Positions 35,496-48,261 of a DNA stretch of 64,000 nucleotides are shown here, in pieces. This DNA comes from Amaurobius ferox. Its lineage: Eukaryota > Arthropoda > Arachnida > Araneae > Amaurobiidae. Both the position numbers and the translations under genes were made by a program. The DNA is taken from positions 32,331,518 through 32,395,517 of the forward strand of contig OX578140.1 of assembly GCA_951213105.1 (NCBI GenBank). Reading direction: 5' to 3'. The notes under the pieces were generated by a model, which was given only the letters and a program-made list of their open reading frames with translations, was not told the origin of the DNA and did not search any database. Numbering within the stretch: position 1 is the first letter of the stretch; each line of letters begins with the position of its first letter.

Positions 35496-37638
35496 CCTTG
35501 AGAATCGAAACATGTTTCAGCGAAGAATCAAACCAGCAATGCTGGTCAAATGCCATTCTATTTAATGTGTTACTGATAAAACCAGGGCTCTCCAGAAAGG
35601 GTACACGCTGTATGCGTACTCTCAAGAAATTTTGAAAAATACAGAGAACGCGCCGCGTACTCTCAAGGTCTCAAGAAAGATTTTGTATTTACTGGTTTTG
35701 GGGTAACTTTCAACAAAGTTCAGCCCTTTTTTTTTCATTCGATCAATTCCGTGTTCTACTGCAAAATGTGAGTGAGGTTTTAGTGTCATGAATACCATAA
35801 TAACAGATTTAAGAAGAAGTTTAATCATACACCACGCGTCAAATTTACTTTTTATTAGTGTTAACAGACCAGGCGTTATTTATTTTAACCCGTTACCATA
35901 TACAAAGTTATGGTAGAAAAGTCACCGCGAAATGCAGATGATCGACGCGGAGGTCGGAGGTCCTGAAGTCGGTCCTGAAGTCGGTCGTGAAGAGGAGATC
36001 CTGAAGTCGACGCCAGAAAATAGAAACGGGACTTTGTTTTCTCAAACACTATTTAAATGAATTTCCCTTTTTGTTGTCAAAAATTTGAGAAGCCCTTAGC
36101 CGTGTAAGGTATCAATTCAATTCCCTTCCCCTTCTAACGAAGCTGCCTGACCCAAATTTTTATTTCTAGTAATATTATATATTAGTTACTAGGTTACTGC
36201 TGCTACAGGTTATTAGCTAAAAAGTGAACGTGTAAAAGAATTGACAGCGAAGTAATTATAATTTTTTGACCACTCTTCTCTATGTTGTAAACGTTCTTTT
36301 CATTCTTAATGTTTTAATAAAAGTGTAAACTGATGTTGCCATATGATGGAAATAACTTTTTCGTAATATTAGTGGGTATTAAAGAAGGAATGAGAAATAT
36401 GCATGTAGGTAATATTAAAGTAGGTGAGTAAGTGAAAACTTACAAGAAAACAAAAGTAAATGCAGAAGAAAAATGGAAAGCGTTCCAAGTTACAAAATGA
36501 TCTGTTCATTTATTAATCTTTAAATAATCTATATTAATCTATTAATACATATCTGTTAATCTATTAATATATATATATATATATATTAATATATATTCTC
36601 TTAAGCATTAAGCTATTAATATTGTGAAAGTGATTTATGGGCTTAAATATAGCAATTATATGGCCTAAATGATGCAACATTTTCATGAGGGATAGTGCCC
36701 CCCTTTCACACCCCTACCAGAGGCTCCACCCCTTGGAACCCCGAAATTTCAATTCTCTTTAAATGAGACAGCAGAGCATACTCTCAATAATTTTCTTCAA
36801 GATGGCCCAGGATAAAACTATTTTAAAATGCCCTCATTCTCTTTCAGATTTATAATAAAAAATCGATTTGCACGTACCTCTGTACGAACTTGAGGTCGTA
36901 TAATCAAGACCTCCTCATGATTCTGTATTTTTTATGCAGGATATCATTTAATTTATTTGTCGTAAATCTTTAAATTTAAATCGCTGCCGTAAATAATAGG
37001 ATCCAGAAAAGAACGCATATCTCCGTATTCAATTCTCTGTAGTTCATAACATAAACTACCAACCAACTTTTCTCAATTTAATTAATTTACTCGTGTTGAA
37101 AATTCTTGAATGTGAATCTGTTTTTCAATACTCTTTGTGTGTTTGTTGGCATCTATTGTCGCGGTGTCTCTAGAATAAATCGGGCAAATGAAATTAAGTT
37201 TGTATGGTTTTTTAAAGTCAGATTGTTCAGCTTTAATTAATAAACGTCAGAACAGGCCCACCGAGATAGAAATTGTGACCCCCCCCCCCCCCATACAAAC
37301 ATTTGTCAAGGCGGTGCGGCGCCTCCCCCTTCCATATTTGATGTTCCAGTCTTTGTAAATGTTTCCTTGACATTTTATCTTTCAAACAAATATTGGGGTT
37401 CCTGGCCCCCTCTGTAGCCTAGATAATCAATATTTTTAACCCCCATGGACCACCCCCACCCCACCCCTCCCCTTAGAGTGCTGTTCGCATCTCTCCTATG
37501 TCTTGCTTTGTCAGAGATATTTGTTTTTCTGGAGTTTCGAAAGGGAATTATCAGTTTTGACATTTTATTATATCTAAAATACGTATAATAAGTAATTAAA
37601 AGGGGAAATGTTATGGAAATAACTAGTTATGTATTATA
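35496..37638. other. Unassigned DNA with a (TA)n tract and a poly(C) run
   Basis: A (TA)n tract is at 36567-36594. A run of C residues is at about 37279-37292, and a second C-rich patch lies at 37440-37475. ACTCTCAAG words recur near 35620 and 35660. No gene or element termini recognised. Confidence 0.45.
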
Positions 37639-37640
37639 TA

Positions 37641-38079
37641 CAAGGTAGGATCAAAAAGTTCGGAGACTGTGCTGGTATCTCTAACCCCGATTGGAGGAGA
37701 GGGGAACTATTTTACCGTAGTGTAGACGCACATGTGACGCAAAATGTGAAAAGGAAGAAGCAGGTCCGCAGTGCAGGGTTTTTCCAGACAATGCGTGTCA
37801 GTGAACTGTACTCGTAGCAAGTGCAATGTTTCTATCGGCGATTTCCCCAAACGTTGGCAGAATTTGATATTCGCTCGTTGTTTTTCAAACGTCATTTCCA
37901 TTTTTGACGAATGCGAACGACTACAGTTCACTGACACGCATTGTCTGGAAAAACACCTGCTTCTTCCTTTTCACATCTCGCGGGACATGTGCCTCTACGC
38001 CACGGTAAAATAGTTCCCCTCTCCTCCAATCAGGGTTGGAGGTATCAGCACAATCTCTGAACTTTTTTATCTTACCTTG
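37641..38079. mobile_element. Mariner-derived fold-back element, 439 bp
   Basis: The left arm 37641-37817 mirrors the right arm 37915-38079. The tips are CAAGGTAGGATCAAAAAGTT and the complement of a near-identical end, both flanked by TA (37639-37640, 38080-38081). The centre encodes the first ~30 residues of a mariner-type transposase on the minus strand. The element therefore looks like two 5' ends of one mariner joined head to head. Confidence 0.9.
37812..37901 (-). pseudogene. Mariner transposase N-terminus (HTH start), truncated
   Basis: From ATG at 37901 the minus strand reads MEMTFEKQRANIKFCQRL then GKSPIETLHLLR. This matches the N-terminal helix-turn-helix of one mariner group, in which 'QR..IKFC.KLGKS..ET...L' is characteristic. 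The coding sequence stops abruptly where the inverted copy of the 5' untranslated region begins. Only the start of the DNA-binding domain remains, with no DDE domain. Confidence 0.75.
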
Positions 38080-38081
38080 TA

Positions 38082-38903
38082 TATATATTTAAAAGCAGAT
38101 GATATGATTTGAAAGAAATTAATGTGTGCCGTTCTCGAGGTATTAAACGTTTTAATTGGAAATAAAAAAATCATAAAAAATTAAATATAGGCACCCTTAC
38201 CAAATGTGTGGGTATATAATAATCATTTTTAACAAAAATGTATAGACATCATTAATTAACATATTTTACGAACCGTTCTGGGGATACTAGAAATGCTACT
38301 TTCCCACAGGAAGCGTAATGCCGTTACAAAATATTAAGCGACTTATATAAAAGTTATGAAGTTTTATGTAACTTATAAACACATACCCAATGAACCTCAT
38401 GAACCCAATGAACTCATATACCCAATGAACCCAACTATGTGGCAAGACAAATTTTTTGTCGTTTTCTATAGAGATTCCAAAAATTGCGACACATGGGAAA
38501 TTGTCTTGCTAACGCTACATACAGATACCGGTTATTCTATGCTGATGAGCGCTTAAACACGCGAAACCGGTGAGCAGATGCTGTTATGCATAATGGGGGC
38601 GCGATTCTATAACAAGAAGCTTATTGATAATCCGTCCTCTTTTCAATTGCTGCGTTATTCATTAATAACGTCTGACATACAGAAGTGATGTAAATCTAAT
38701 TGAAAACCCTAATTCGTGGATATTCATCCTTCTAAAAGCAAATAAAGCTGCATATGATCCCTTGGGAGTCATTTGCTTATGACCAGTATTCCCTCAAAGT
38801 GTTGTGCTTTTGCGCAGCAAATGAGATGCGCTTTTGCATACTTAATTCTTGACAAGAAGCTGGAGTTTTCGTTAAAAAACGCATTTCCATTGGAAATATT
38901 ATT
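38082..38903. other. Unassigned
   Basis: ACCCAATGAAC-like words repeat at 38387-38432. The block GCCGTTCTCGAGGTATT (about 38130) resembles the TCTCGAGATATT word of HEF and may be an old relic. No gene seen. Confidence 0.4.
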
Positions 38904-39831
38904 ACTTTCCTTATATACATAATGTATAAGGAAAGTATTGTGACGGGGTCGAAAATTCGAATTCGAGTTTTCGACGGGAGAGCACGTTTCAAGCATCCCT
39001 GATCACGAATCAAACATTTTTGAGGTGATGTCTGTCTGTGCGTGTGTGAAAGTATGCATGTGGGTGTTAGTGTCAGAGAGTCTGTGAAGACGATATCTCA
39101 CGAACGAATGGAGCGATTCGAATGAAATTTAGTACAAAAATCACAATCCGTGAATACTGGAAGCTTATTGTTTTTATTCGTAATCGAATGTTCAGAACCC
39201 CCTAAATTTTCGAGTGAAATTTTGAAAACTTCATCAAAAAATCAAAACCTTTAATAAAGTTACGCAAATAGACATTTCTTATGTAATTTTTCCTTAGAAA
39301 ACGATTGACATAAACTTTAGAACGCTAGCATGATCCGTTCATGAGATATTGCACATCTTTCAAATAAATTTATCAAAAAATACCATAAATAGAAAAAAAT
39401 ATATTAACTATTGAGACACATGTTCACTTTCCATATGTGATATCCTGCGGTAAATTGGGTGACATCATTCTCGTGGATCTAGCTCGTTCCATTCATGAGA
39501 AAAGATACTGTGAGTAATATTTTTATATTTGAACTCCAATAGTCATTTATCTAGTATAAGAATATCTTATTTCTCCGTCCATAACGCGTGGTGACAATTT
39601 TGGCGGAATGTCGCCAACTTGGCGACTTTTTAAATGTTGCCAAATTAACGCAAATCTCACCAAATAGGTAAAAATGACGCTAAATCGATGAAAATGACGA
39701 ATAATTGAAAATTCAATATCTTGGAAAGAATATAAGTATCTACTATAAGAATAATACATTTTTTTAACTGTAAAAGTAGTAAATTCATTGCATTATATAA
39801 GGAAAGTCATGCGTTGCCCACATCAGATTTT

Positions 39832-39834
<3 letters not shown>
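38904..39834 (-). mobile_element. HEF copy H
   Basis: Full-length minus copy. The 3' hairpin is at 38904-38936, but the GT microsatellite is degenerate (39030-39075). The TTGGCGA block is shortened near 39600-39640. The 5' end GGAAAGTCATGCGTTGCCCA with ACATCAGA is at 39801-39829. A (TA)n tract begins immediately after it (39835-39864). Confidence 0.9.
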
Positions 39835-39865
<31 letters not shown>

Positions 39866-41954
39866 CAAGCGTTTTTAAGTGCTGGTTATGTAAAAATTTC
39901 TCTGATCATAGCACGTGAAGTATTGAAGAGAATATTTCTTTGGTTTTAATTTTTGTGCTCCTAACAATGCATATTGTATGTTAAGGAGCAATGCAATTCG
40001 ATGGATTTATACGGTTCGAGCATCCTTAAATATAAATCAACCATTTTTATTACTGTTTGTTTAGTTATGAATATGTATTTATGATAACGCTAAAGTTAAT
40101 TAAACAATTAGATTGAAGTTTATTGGGATTATTTCTACTGATAATCGCAAAAAGTTAGGTTGGAAAAAGGGGAAAAGGCTAATTTAAGGTATTTTTTTTT
40201 AAAGCACAATAAATATTGTTAAGTTAAAGTTGGAGAAATTACTAAAATAGAATATAATTTATAGGACGTTCTTGAGAAATTGCGTGTTTTTGATCTAAAA
40301 CAGAAAATGTTTTTGAAATTAAGGTATGACCTTCATTGTTAAATGAGTAGATACTTTATAATAGTTGATAAACAGAAAATAAATTTTATCACCGTTTAGG
40401 GGTTATTACGAACTTTTCTTGAGATATGTTTATTGCTAACGCAGTCGAAAGTATCTATCCATAGTGATGAAAAAATATTTTGGATGAATGAAAATCCGGG
40501 AAAATAATTTAAGATTAGAAGCTCAAAATTTTATATACACTCATAATTCCTGGACGATTATACCGAAAAACTTCAAACTTGACATCAGGGGGAATACATT
40601 CGTAGCCCACTTTAATCGAACAGTTCTGAGCAAGCAACAATAATCTCATTTTTCAATTGTGGTTTTAAATATGGAAATTATCCCCAAACCATCCCCATAT
40701 TAAAAACCGTAATTATATGTAGACAAATTTGAGAATGTAGAATTTGTTTAAGACCGCAAAACTGGATGTTATCGTTAAAAGATTTTCGAAGCAAATTGAT
40801 ATGAAGACGGCCTTTTATGTAAATTTTTGCATATTAATTTGTAGAAGATGTTATTCCTTATCGCATGATGTCTTTGAATTTGCTTTACGATGAAAGATGC
40901 CATAATAATGCGAAGTAGTTAGGTTTTTCGTGGCTCTACATTAAATCAGATAAACAAATTATTCCGCAATTCCGAAATCCCGCTTGAAAATAATAAAACC
41001 AGTAAGTCATCTGTCATAATGAGCAAACTATAGTTAATTAGTGACGATATTCAATGCTTTTCTTTTTCAGTTTTAGAAAAATAAATTTATTATTACAAAA
41101 AGCTGTGATCTCTCCTGATTTAAAGAGCCGTTTCTATGCCTGAATGGCAACGGTATATTCATTACTCTCAGAAACACCCGCCGTTGCCTGGATAATACAT
41201 AAATAAAAGAACATGGCACAAAATCTGAAATGTTTTAGCCATATATCCGCTTCTAACTTACTGGACAACAAATTTCAACTCTTTGTGTACCTCCTATATT
41301 AAACCAAGTTAACTTTAAGTTGTTCGGTCTGCTAAATATGAAAACGATCATTAAAACACCAGATTCGCTCTAGTTTTTTTAAATATCTATATAGCAATCT
41401 TTACATATTTGTATTTGCTCACCCTATTATAATCATGCATCTACATTGAGAGCGTGATTTCTAATCTTAAAATGTTTAAATAATCTCAATACTAAATATT
41501 ATTTCTTTTCCTTCCAATAAGATACAACGTAACTTAATTACTCGAACGCAAACTATTTCTCTGATCTTGAAAAACACTACGAACAATTCTGGCCGCTTAA
41601 TGAAAGATGTAATTAGATTTTGCTTCTTGTCCTTATTTCATTTTTGCAAGAACGAGATTTCGTGTAAGGTATCGAAGAACTGTTGGAAGACGCTGTTTTG
41701 TTATAGTATTTTCTTCTTCAAAAAAAAATGTTACTTTTACAGTTTCTACTTTTTAGTATATCTTATGTAAGAAAACGCATTGCATATTCATCGGAAAATA
41801 TAATTTCAGAAGTTGTTTTAACTGATTCTGCTGTTCACTAGTAGAGAAAGAAAATAATTTTAAGAAACAAAACATATGTGCATGTATATTTTGTAATGCT
41901 AAAGACATTTTCAGAAGTAATTGCATATTCAAACGTACTCTGAGTAATTACCAA
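39835..41954. other. (TA)n tract, then unassigned DNA
   Basis: The first 30 bp are TA repeats. The remainder is AT-rich, with words such as GTTCTTGAGAAATTGCG (40266) and TTTTCTTGAGATATG (40415) that recall the HEF body. Otherwise featureless. Confidence 0.45.
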
Positions 41955-43525
41955 AATAATTCATCTGTTCATGTATCGTCACTAAAAACAGTTAATTATG
42001 TTGAAATTCAATTTTGTCAATCAGTGGTTCCATAATGATGATTTTTTAATATAAAACGTGTTATCATAATGGAATAGAAGATGTAATTCATTTATTCATA
42101 CATCTTCACTAAAAATACAGTTGTGTTACAATTCAATTTTGTCAATCAGTGGTTCCATAATGATGATTTTTTTAATATGGAACGTGTTATCATAATGGAA
42201 TAGAAGATGTAATTCATTTATTCATACATCTTCACTAAAAATACAGTTGTGTTACAATTCAATTTTGTCAATCAGTGGTTCCATAATAATGATTTTTTAA
42301 TATGGAACGTGTTATCATAATGGAATAGAAGATGTAATTCATTTATTCATACATCTTCACTAAAAATACAGTTGTGTTACAATTCAATTTTGTCTATCAG
42401 TGGTTCCATAATAATGATTTTTTAATATGGAACGTGTTATCATAATGGAATAGAAGATGTAATTCATTTATTCATACATCTTCACTAAAAATACAGTTGT
42501 GTTACAATTCAATTTTGTCAATCAGTGGTTCCATAATGATGATTTTTTTAATATGAAACGTGTAATCATAATGGAATAGAAGAAGTAATTCATTTATTCA
42601 TATATCTTCACTGAAAATACTCAATTGCGTTGTAATTCAATTTTGTCAATCAGTGGTTCCATAATGATGATTTTTTAATATAAAACATGTAATCATAATG
42701 GAATAGAAGAAGTAATTCATTTATTCATATATCTTTACTGAAAATACTCAATTGCGTTGCAATTCAATTTTGTCAATCAGTGGTTCCATAATGATGATTT
42801 TTTAATATGAAACGTGTAATTATAATGGAATAGAAGAAGTAATTCATTTATTCATATATGATTTTTTAATATAAAACATGTAATCATAATGGAATAGAAG
42901 AAGTAATTCATTTATTCATATATCTTTACTGAAAATACTCAATTGCGTTGCAATTCAATTTTGTCAATCAGTGGTTCCATAATGATGATTTTTTAATATG
43001 AAACGTGTAATTATAATGGAATAGAAGAAGTAATTCATTTATTCATATATCTTCACTGAAAATACTCAATTGCTTTGTAATTCAATTTTGTCAATTAGTG
43101 GTTCCATAATGATGATTTTTTAATATAAAACATGTAATCATAATGGAATAGAAGAAGTAATTCATTTATTCATATATCTTTACTGAAAATACTCAATTGC
43201 GTTGCAATTCAATTTTGTCAATCAGTGGTTCCATAATGATGATTTTTTAATATGAAACGTGTAATCATAATGGAATAGAAGAAGTAATATTTTTATTCAT
43301 ATATCTTCACTAAAAATACTCAATTATGTTGAAATTCAATTTTGTCAATCAGGTGTTCCATAATGATGATTTTTTAATATAAAGCGTGTAATCAGAATGT
43401 AATAAAGGAAGTAATTCATCTCTTCATATATCGTCACTAAAAACACTCAATTATGTTGAAACTGAATTTTGTCAATCAGGTGTTCCATAATGATGATTAT
43501 TTTTTAATGTAAAACGTGTATGTGT
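41955..43525. repeat. ~126-bp minisatellite, about 12 units
   Basis: The conserved word TCAGTGGTTCCATAATGATG recurs with spacings of 125, 126, 125, 125, 128, 127, 191, 127, 127, about 125 and 128 bp. The 191-bp step includes one truncated ~64-bp unit (near 42790-42855). Two internal subtypes exist: 125-bp units with ATACAGTTGTGTTACAATTC on the left, and 127-bp units with CTCAATTGCGTTGCAATTC on the right. The edge units are the most diverged. No coding content. Confidence 0.96.
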
Positions 43526-45351
43526 GAATATAACAATAAACACATCCATTTTGTATTAATAAGCCCTGACTAAACTCCTCTGACATATGCTTTCAAAAAA
43601 ACGACATAATCTAAATATTATAAATTTGAAAATGCATTTAACCTGGCAATCACTAATGTTGTGTTACAAAAATATCCTAGCAAGAAAATTGAACAGTCAT
43701 GTGAATGAAAACTTCAGTCAAAAGTAAAAATAATAATGATTAAAACAATGATAAAATAAACAACATTTTCAAATATTTGTTCAAGAAGTTACATATATAT
43801 TGTAAAATTACTTCCATAATAGCAATACTATAAATGGCAATTGTCAACCTTGAAATTTTGAATGCCGCTGTACATCTTTGAACTTTAACCCTAACATTAT
43901 AAACAATGCGATAACATTATAAACAATAACATTATAGCATTATAACGATACGTTTAATTCGATTTTCAATGGTTTGGAGCAATTTTTTGTAAATAAAAAT
44001 ATTTTTTTTTATTTTTGGATATTTTATGCATATATCAAAATGTGGAAACGGTTATAATTTGAAAAATACGAATAAAATGGAATAATTTAAATAACATGAT
44101 TATATGTTAGAATTTCCTATATATAATTTATCTCACTGCTGTATAGAGAAAGTATTACTTTTCCAATAATTTATAATTCAAAATTTTGACAATAGGTCAC
44201 ATTTTGAAACCCCTAAACACATTTAAAACACCTTCGGAAAGTTTATAGTGTGTGTGTGTCGGTGATATAATCATGACAGCTGAAGAATGAATATTATGAG
44301 AATGAATATTGACAGCTGAAGAATGAATATTACAAGTACTATCATAGAATATTATGCTTTAATATCTTGCAGATTGCATGATTACAACACAAATAAGTCT
44401 AAATTTCATACTTTCAGTCATTATTAAGAAACATTTATGGCAGTCTAATCTATTGCCGGAAGTGTTCATTTGAACAGCTCTGCTAATATAAAGAGTACTA
44501 AAATTACATAAATAAATATAAAAGAGCAGAATGTAAGCAATTAATCTGCTTTAGTGACTCATATTTAGCTTATAGATCTAAATAACATAAATTTATGAGA
44601 AAACAAATCCTTGTTGCCGGAAATGTTATAGAAATGTTTCATATTGCTCTCACGGAGAAAATTTCATGTGTGAGGCCTTTTTTTCTGTAATTTTTCTTAG
44701 AAACCTTAAACTGAATTTCTACGTAACTTTTTCTTCCACATAAATGCATACATAGTTTTAAATTACCTTTGTATTTTATTCGCCCACCATATAAACGTAG
44801 CTATATAAGAAATACAAAAAAAAACGTATTTAGAATTATTTAAAACGATATTGCTTAATACCCATGAGTTCTGATTAAACATTTGTCTTGAGCATTAATT
44901 AACACAGGACTAATCGGATTTATCATGAATGTAAAAAAAAAAAAATATCGAACTACAATAAAAAGACTAAAGTGTCTAAAAACTTGATTTTTCCATACAG
45001 ACTAGTTTTTGCTGCCTATTTTATTTCATTCCAACGAATTATATGATCATTTGTATATATTATTTTAGCTTTATTTGTATTGTGTACAATATTTTGCTTT
45101 TTATAAATGGTTTTGTTCCATCATTAAACGTTTCAAATTTTTTTTACGAAAGACTTTTTTCTTCTTATTAGATCTTTTATTATTGCGATACTCGCATATA
45201 AGCCTAACAAAGACAGGGAAACTAGCAATCTTAAAAAATTAAGTTTCAGCACTTCTTTCATATGAAACATATTAGGGCGCGAGATACGGAGTAAATCCTG
45301 AAAGAAATGTGGCGGGATGAAACAAAGTATGTAACGAAAGTGATATCATAT
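43526..45351. other. Unassigned AT-rich DNA with a weak HEF-like fragment
   Basis: Around 44145-44260, CTGTATAGAGAAAGTATTAC followed by a GTGTGTGTGTC tract resembles the diverged HEF-like ends at 30890 and 55500. A short duplication (GACAGCTGAAGAATGAATAT) lies at about 44275-44330. No gene seen. Confidence 0.45.
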
Positions 45352-45650
45352 TGTTACGAATACCCAACTAAAAATCTTTGAATCACATGACCTTAATTAC
45401 AAATTCAGTTACTTTAGTGACGAACTTGGTAAAATAGCGCCAACTTGGCGACTTTTGGAGAGTTCTTGAGACCTCGAATTTCGTAGATTGATCAAGAACT
45501 TCACAAGTTACGTACTTTCTTCAGAAATTTTCACAGGAAGCACTATATAAGCTCTTCGGTGTTCAATTGGGTTGCTGCTGTATTACGTTTAAAAGTGTAA
45601 AAGTATCTGCAGAATTCAATAAAAAACTCAATATGTAATTTTTCTTCTAA
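45352..45650 (+). mobile_element. Candidate solo LTR or LTR fragment
   Basis: It starts TGTTACGAATACC, a common LTR start. A TATATAAG box is at about 45545, followed by GTGTTCAATTGGGTTGCTG and later AATAAAAAACTC, which could serve as a polyadenylation signal. The palindromic CGCCAACTTGGCG lies near 45433. I found no matching partner LTR, target duplication or retroviral coding sequence. Confidence 0.35.
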
Positions 45651-45782
45651 TTATATATATACCCTTTCAGCTACATTATAAAACAATTATAATAAAAAAC
45701 TGTAAAAATATTAATAGATTCACGATATATGTGTATCGACTTCTGTGATATACGCTTATATGCTCTAACGGCTCGCTTCCCA

Positions 45783-46350
45783 CCGGTGGAGTAACTGTGT
45801 TAGGAACTTTCCTTGCCCAGCCTGGAATCGAACCCTGGATTTCCGAACTGGCTATCCAACGCGTTGACATTAAACTACTGGGACTAAGCTCTTATCGAAG
45901 TGGACTCTGCGTTCTCCACCTTCTAATGTCAGATGGGTGGGCAACTGGCAATCTGACTGACCACCTCCTGCTATTTTTACCTCAGGTTAGCCTCCTGAAA
46001 CTAGTATTTTTACCCAGATTAGTATCATGTGTGGTCGTTATCCTCTCAATTTGAAATCGGCTCTCAATCGTCCAAAGTCCACTGAATCCGTACTAGTCGT
46101 AGTAGTATCCGTACTATCCGTACGGATACTTTCTATCGATACTATCTGATGACTAGTACTATCCGTACCAGTAGTCACTTTCAGACCTTCGGCATCTTTG
46201 CACTAACCTACAGGGTTGATTTGTTCGGGCGCCATTGTAAGACCTTGTTGCCCCAACCGGGAATCGAACCCTGTGTCTCCGAACTGGACAGCCAACGCTC
46301 TACCGTTGAGATACTGGGACGAAATTGCAAGCTCGTATCATCAAAGTGAA
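45783..46350 (-). repeat. tRNA-headed ~380-440-bp tandem repeat, locus 1
   Basis: Two tRNA-like heads on the minus strand (46320-46248 and 45884-45812) are separated by one body. The head has an A box and a B box (complement of GGAATCGAACC). A fragment of body end precedes the first head (46321-46350), so the arrangement is end-of-body, head, body, head. An extra stretch built from GTACTATCC/TAGTACT words (about 46090-46180) enlarges the body. The same unit occurs on the plus strand at 62226-62720. Confidence 0.85.
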
Positions 46351-46608
46351 CTCTTCAACTGTAAACGATACATACAAACGTTTCCTCGTTGATAACTTCG
46401 TCGTTTGCGGTCGATTCTGGCGAAATAAACTGCATTCTATTAATCAATCAATACTGTAAATTACCTCTCCCCCATCCTCTAAAAAATCGAAATATCTCAT
46501 AAAACCAGAATATATCGAAACCTTTCCTTAAATACCTTACACCATCGTCACACATCAACCTTTTCCCTTTCAAAATATGGGAAAGCAGTGATGTTTTATA
46601 TCAATATA
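46351..46608. other. Unassigned
   Basis: Short spacer between the tRNA-headed repeat and the Tc1 element. Nothing recognised. Confidence 0.5.
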
Positions 46609-48180
46609 CACTCATATCCAAAAGTTAAGCATAGTTGCTGTTCATGTGAAATCAGGAAATCTACAGGAAATCTACATCGGAATGGGAGGAAACGCGATAT
46701 GCGGGTGTAATAGGGTTATAGAAGCAGAAAACAATGCATAACAGGGATAATAACGACTTTTATTATCCAAAGAAAAGGGTTGAATGAGAAAGGATGACAA
46801 TACGAATGTCAACCTCGGTGAAACAGGATGATTAAAACGTGAATGATGTGATGCTGCAGTTTAATACGGTGTGTGGGAACCTCGGGTGGCCACGCATGCT
46901 GCACAATGATTTCCCATACTTTCGACGAGGGTTTAGATGAGTTGTGTGCTCAAAGAGTTCCAAGCCTCAAGGAGAGCAGTTTTCAATCGCGGAACGGAAC
47001 TTGGTGGGTAGCGGAGGACTGCAAAATGTCTCTCGAGCACATCCCACACATGCTGTATTGGATTCAGATCAGAAGATTTGACAAGCCACTGCATGTGCTG
47101 GATATTTTCAGTTTGAAGGAAGCCGTCGACCAGGGCCGCACGGTGAGGAGTAGCGTTATCAGCCATGAATATGAAATCACGACCAACAGCACCTCGAAAC
47201 AATCGAGCGGTAAGCTCAAGGACTTTGTCTCTGTATCTCTGACCGGTAACCGACGCCGTGTCAAAGATGTGGAGGTCTGTGCGGCCTTCCATCATAATGT
47301 CTGCTCAGACCATGATTCCCCCAAACGGAAAACGATGTCCTTCCTTGATGTTTCCCGGGTGAAAAAAATGCGTTCCACGTTCTCTCTAGATCGTGGTATG
47401 GCGAGAATCAGTTTGCAGGCTAAACCTGGACTCGTCACTGAACATGGCATTGCCCCACTGTTGTCCACTCCGCGGCCGATGTTCCAAACTCCACTGTAAA
47501 CGCTCGCGTTTCTGTGCAGACGTCAGGAAGATGCAGACTGTTGGTCGTCTGGCATAGAGACCAACGTATCTGAGTCTTCTGTAAACAATTTGTCTCGAAA
47601 CAGTGACTCTTGTGGCGGCTGTCAGGGCTGAACCCAGTTGTCTGGCAGAACAGTTCGCCTGACGTCGCGCATTTATCACCAAATATCGGTCTTGCCGAGC
47701 GGTTGTTACCCTTGGCCGACCTGGTACTACCTACGGCCTGGTACTACTTGGCCTACTGGTCGTCGGGTAACATCTGCAGTGGTTTAGAACTCTACCATAG
47801 TCTGGAGATCACATACTGAGGCACATTCAGAATTCGAGACGCATCAGTTTGGGATTGACCGGATTCCAGCATTCCGATAATTCGTCCCTTCAAAAATATG
47901 TCCAGTTGGCATCTTTGTGACATCTTTCGTCGTTTTTTTATTGTTAACAAAGCTCCGTACCACAGCAATTGCGAAATTCTGCCTCAACTGGCCATGCCTC
48001 TCGAGGCTTTATACTCGTTCCGGCGTGATGCTTTGAGCATGTCGACTGAACTGTTTTACATATGTACAATGATTTACCTTCATCCAACGATTCTCCACAA
48101 CTGATTGTGAACCATTGTATTCATATTAACTCTGAATTTTTCGCATTTTACGAATTATGCATAACTTTTGGACATGGGTG
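46609..48180 (-). mobile_element. Tc1-like transposon, complete, 1572 bp
   Basis: Terminal inverted repeats are CACTCATATCCAAAAGTTAA at 46609 and the complement of CACCCATGTCCAAAAGTTAT ending at 48180, each flanked by TA. The transposase lies on the minus strand (47923-46861). The size is usual for Tc1 elements. Confidence 0.94.
46861..47923 (-). pseudogene. Tc1-type transposase, broken, catalytic E replaced by Q
   Basis: From ATG at 47923: MSQRCQLDIFLKGRIIGML then ESGQSQTDASRI is the first helix-turn-helix. A TAG stop and a disturbed stretch containing a duplicated CCTGGTACTAC word (about 47715-47760) follow. The second HTH reads NARRQANCSARQLG and VSRQIVYRRLR. Catalytic motifs are MFSDESRF, FMADNATPHRA and SDLNPIQHVWD. 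The last normally reads NPIEHVWD, so the third catalytic residue of DD34E is Gln here. Further stops occur after RHTTI and before ADIMMEG. It ends at TAA 46861-46863. The termini are well preserved, so it might still be moved in trans. Confidence 0.92.
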
Positions 48181-48261
48181 TATAACAAGCAACGGGGTTA
48201 TTCAATAAAACAGTCCTCTTAATTGAAATCAGTCCTCTTAATTAAAAATTGGCTCAATTCG
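48181..48261. other. Short spacer
   Basis: A small duplication (CAGTCCTCTTAATTGAAAT words) precedes the tandem repeat that follows. Confidence 0.5.

Noticed and set aside
41955..43525. Possible CRISPR-like direct repeats
   Set aside because: The units are contiguous ~126-bp repeats without unique spacers, in a eukaryotic context, so this is a minisatellite.
46873..47499. 208-codon plus-strand open frame
   Set aside because: Antisense of the Tc1 transposase, whose catalytic motifs are on the minus strand.
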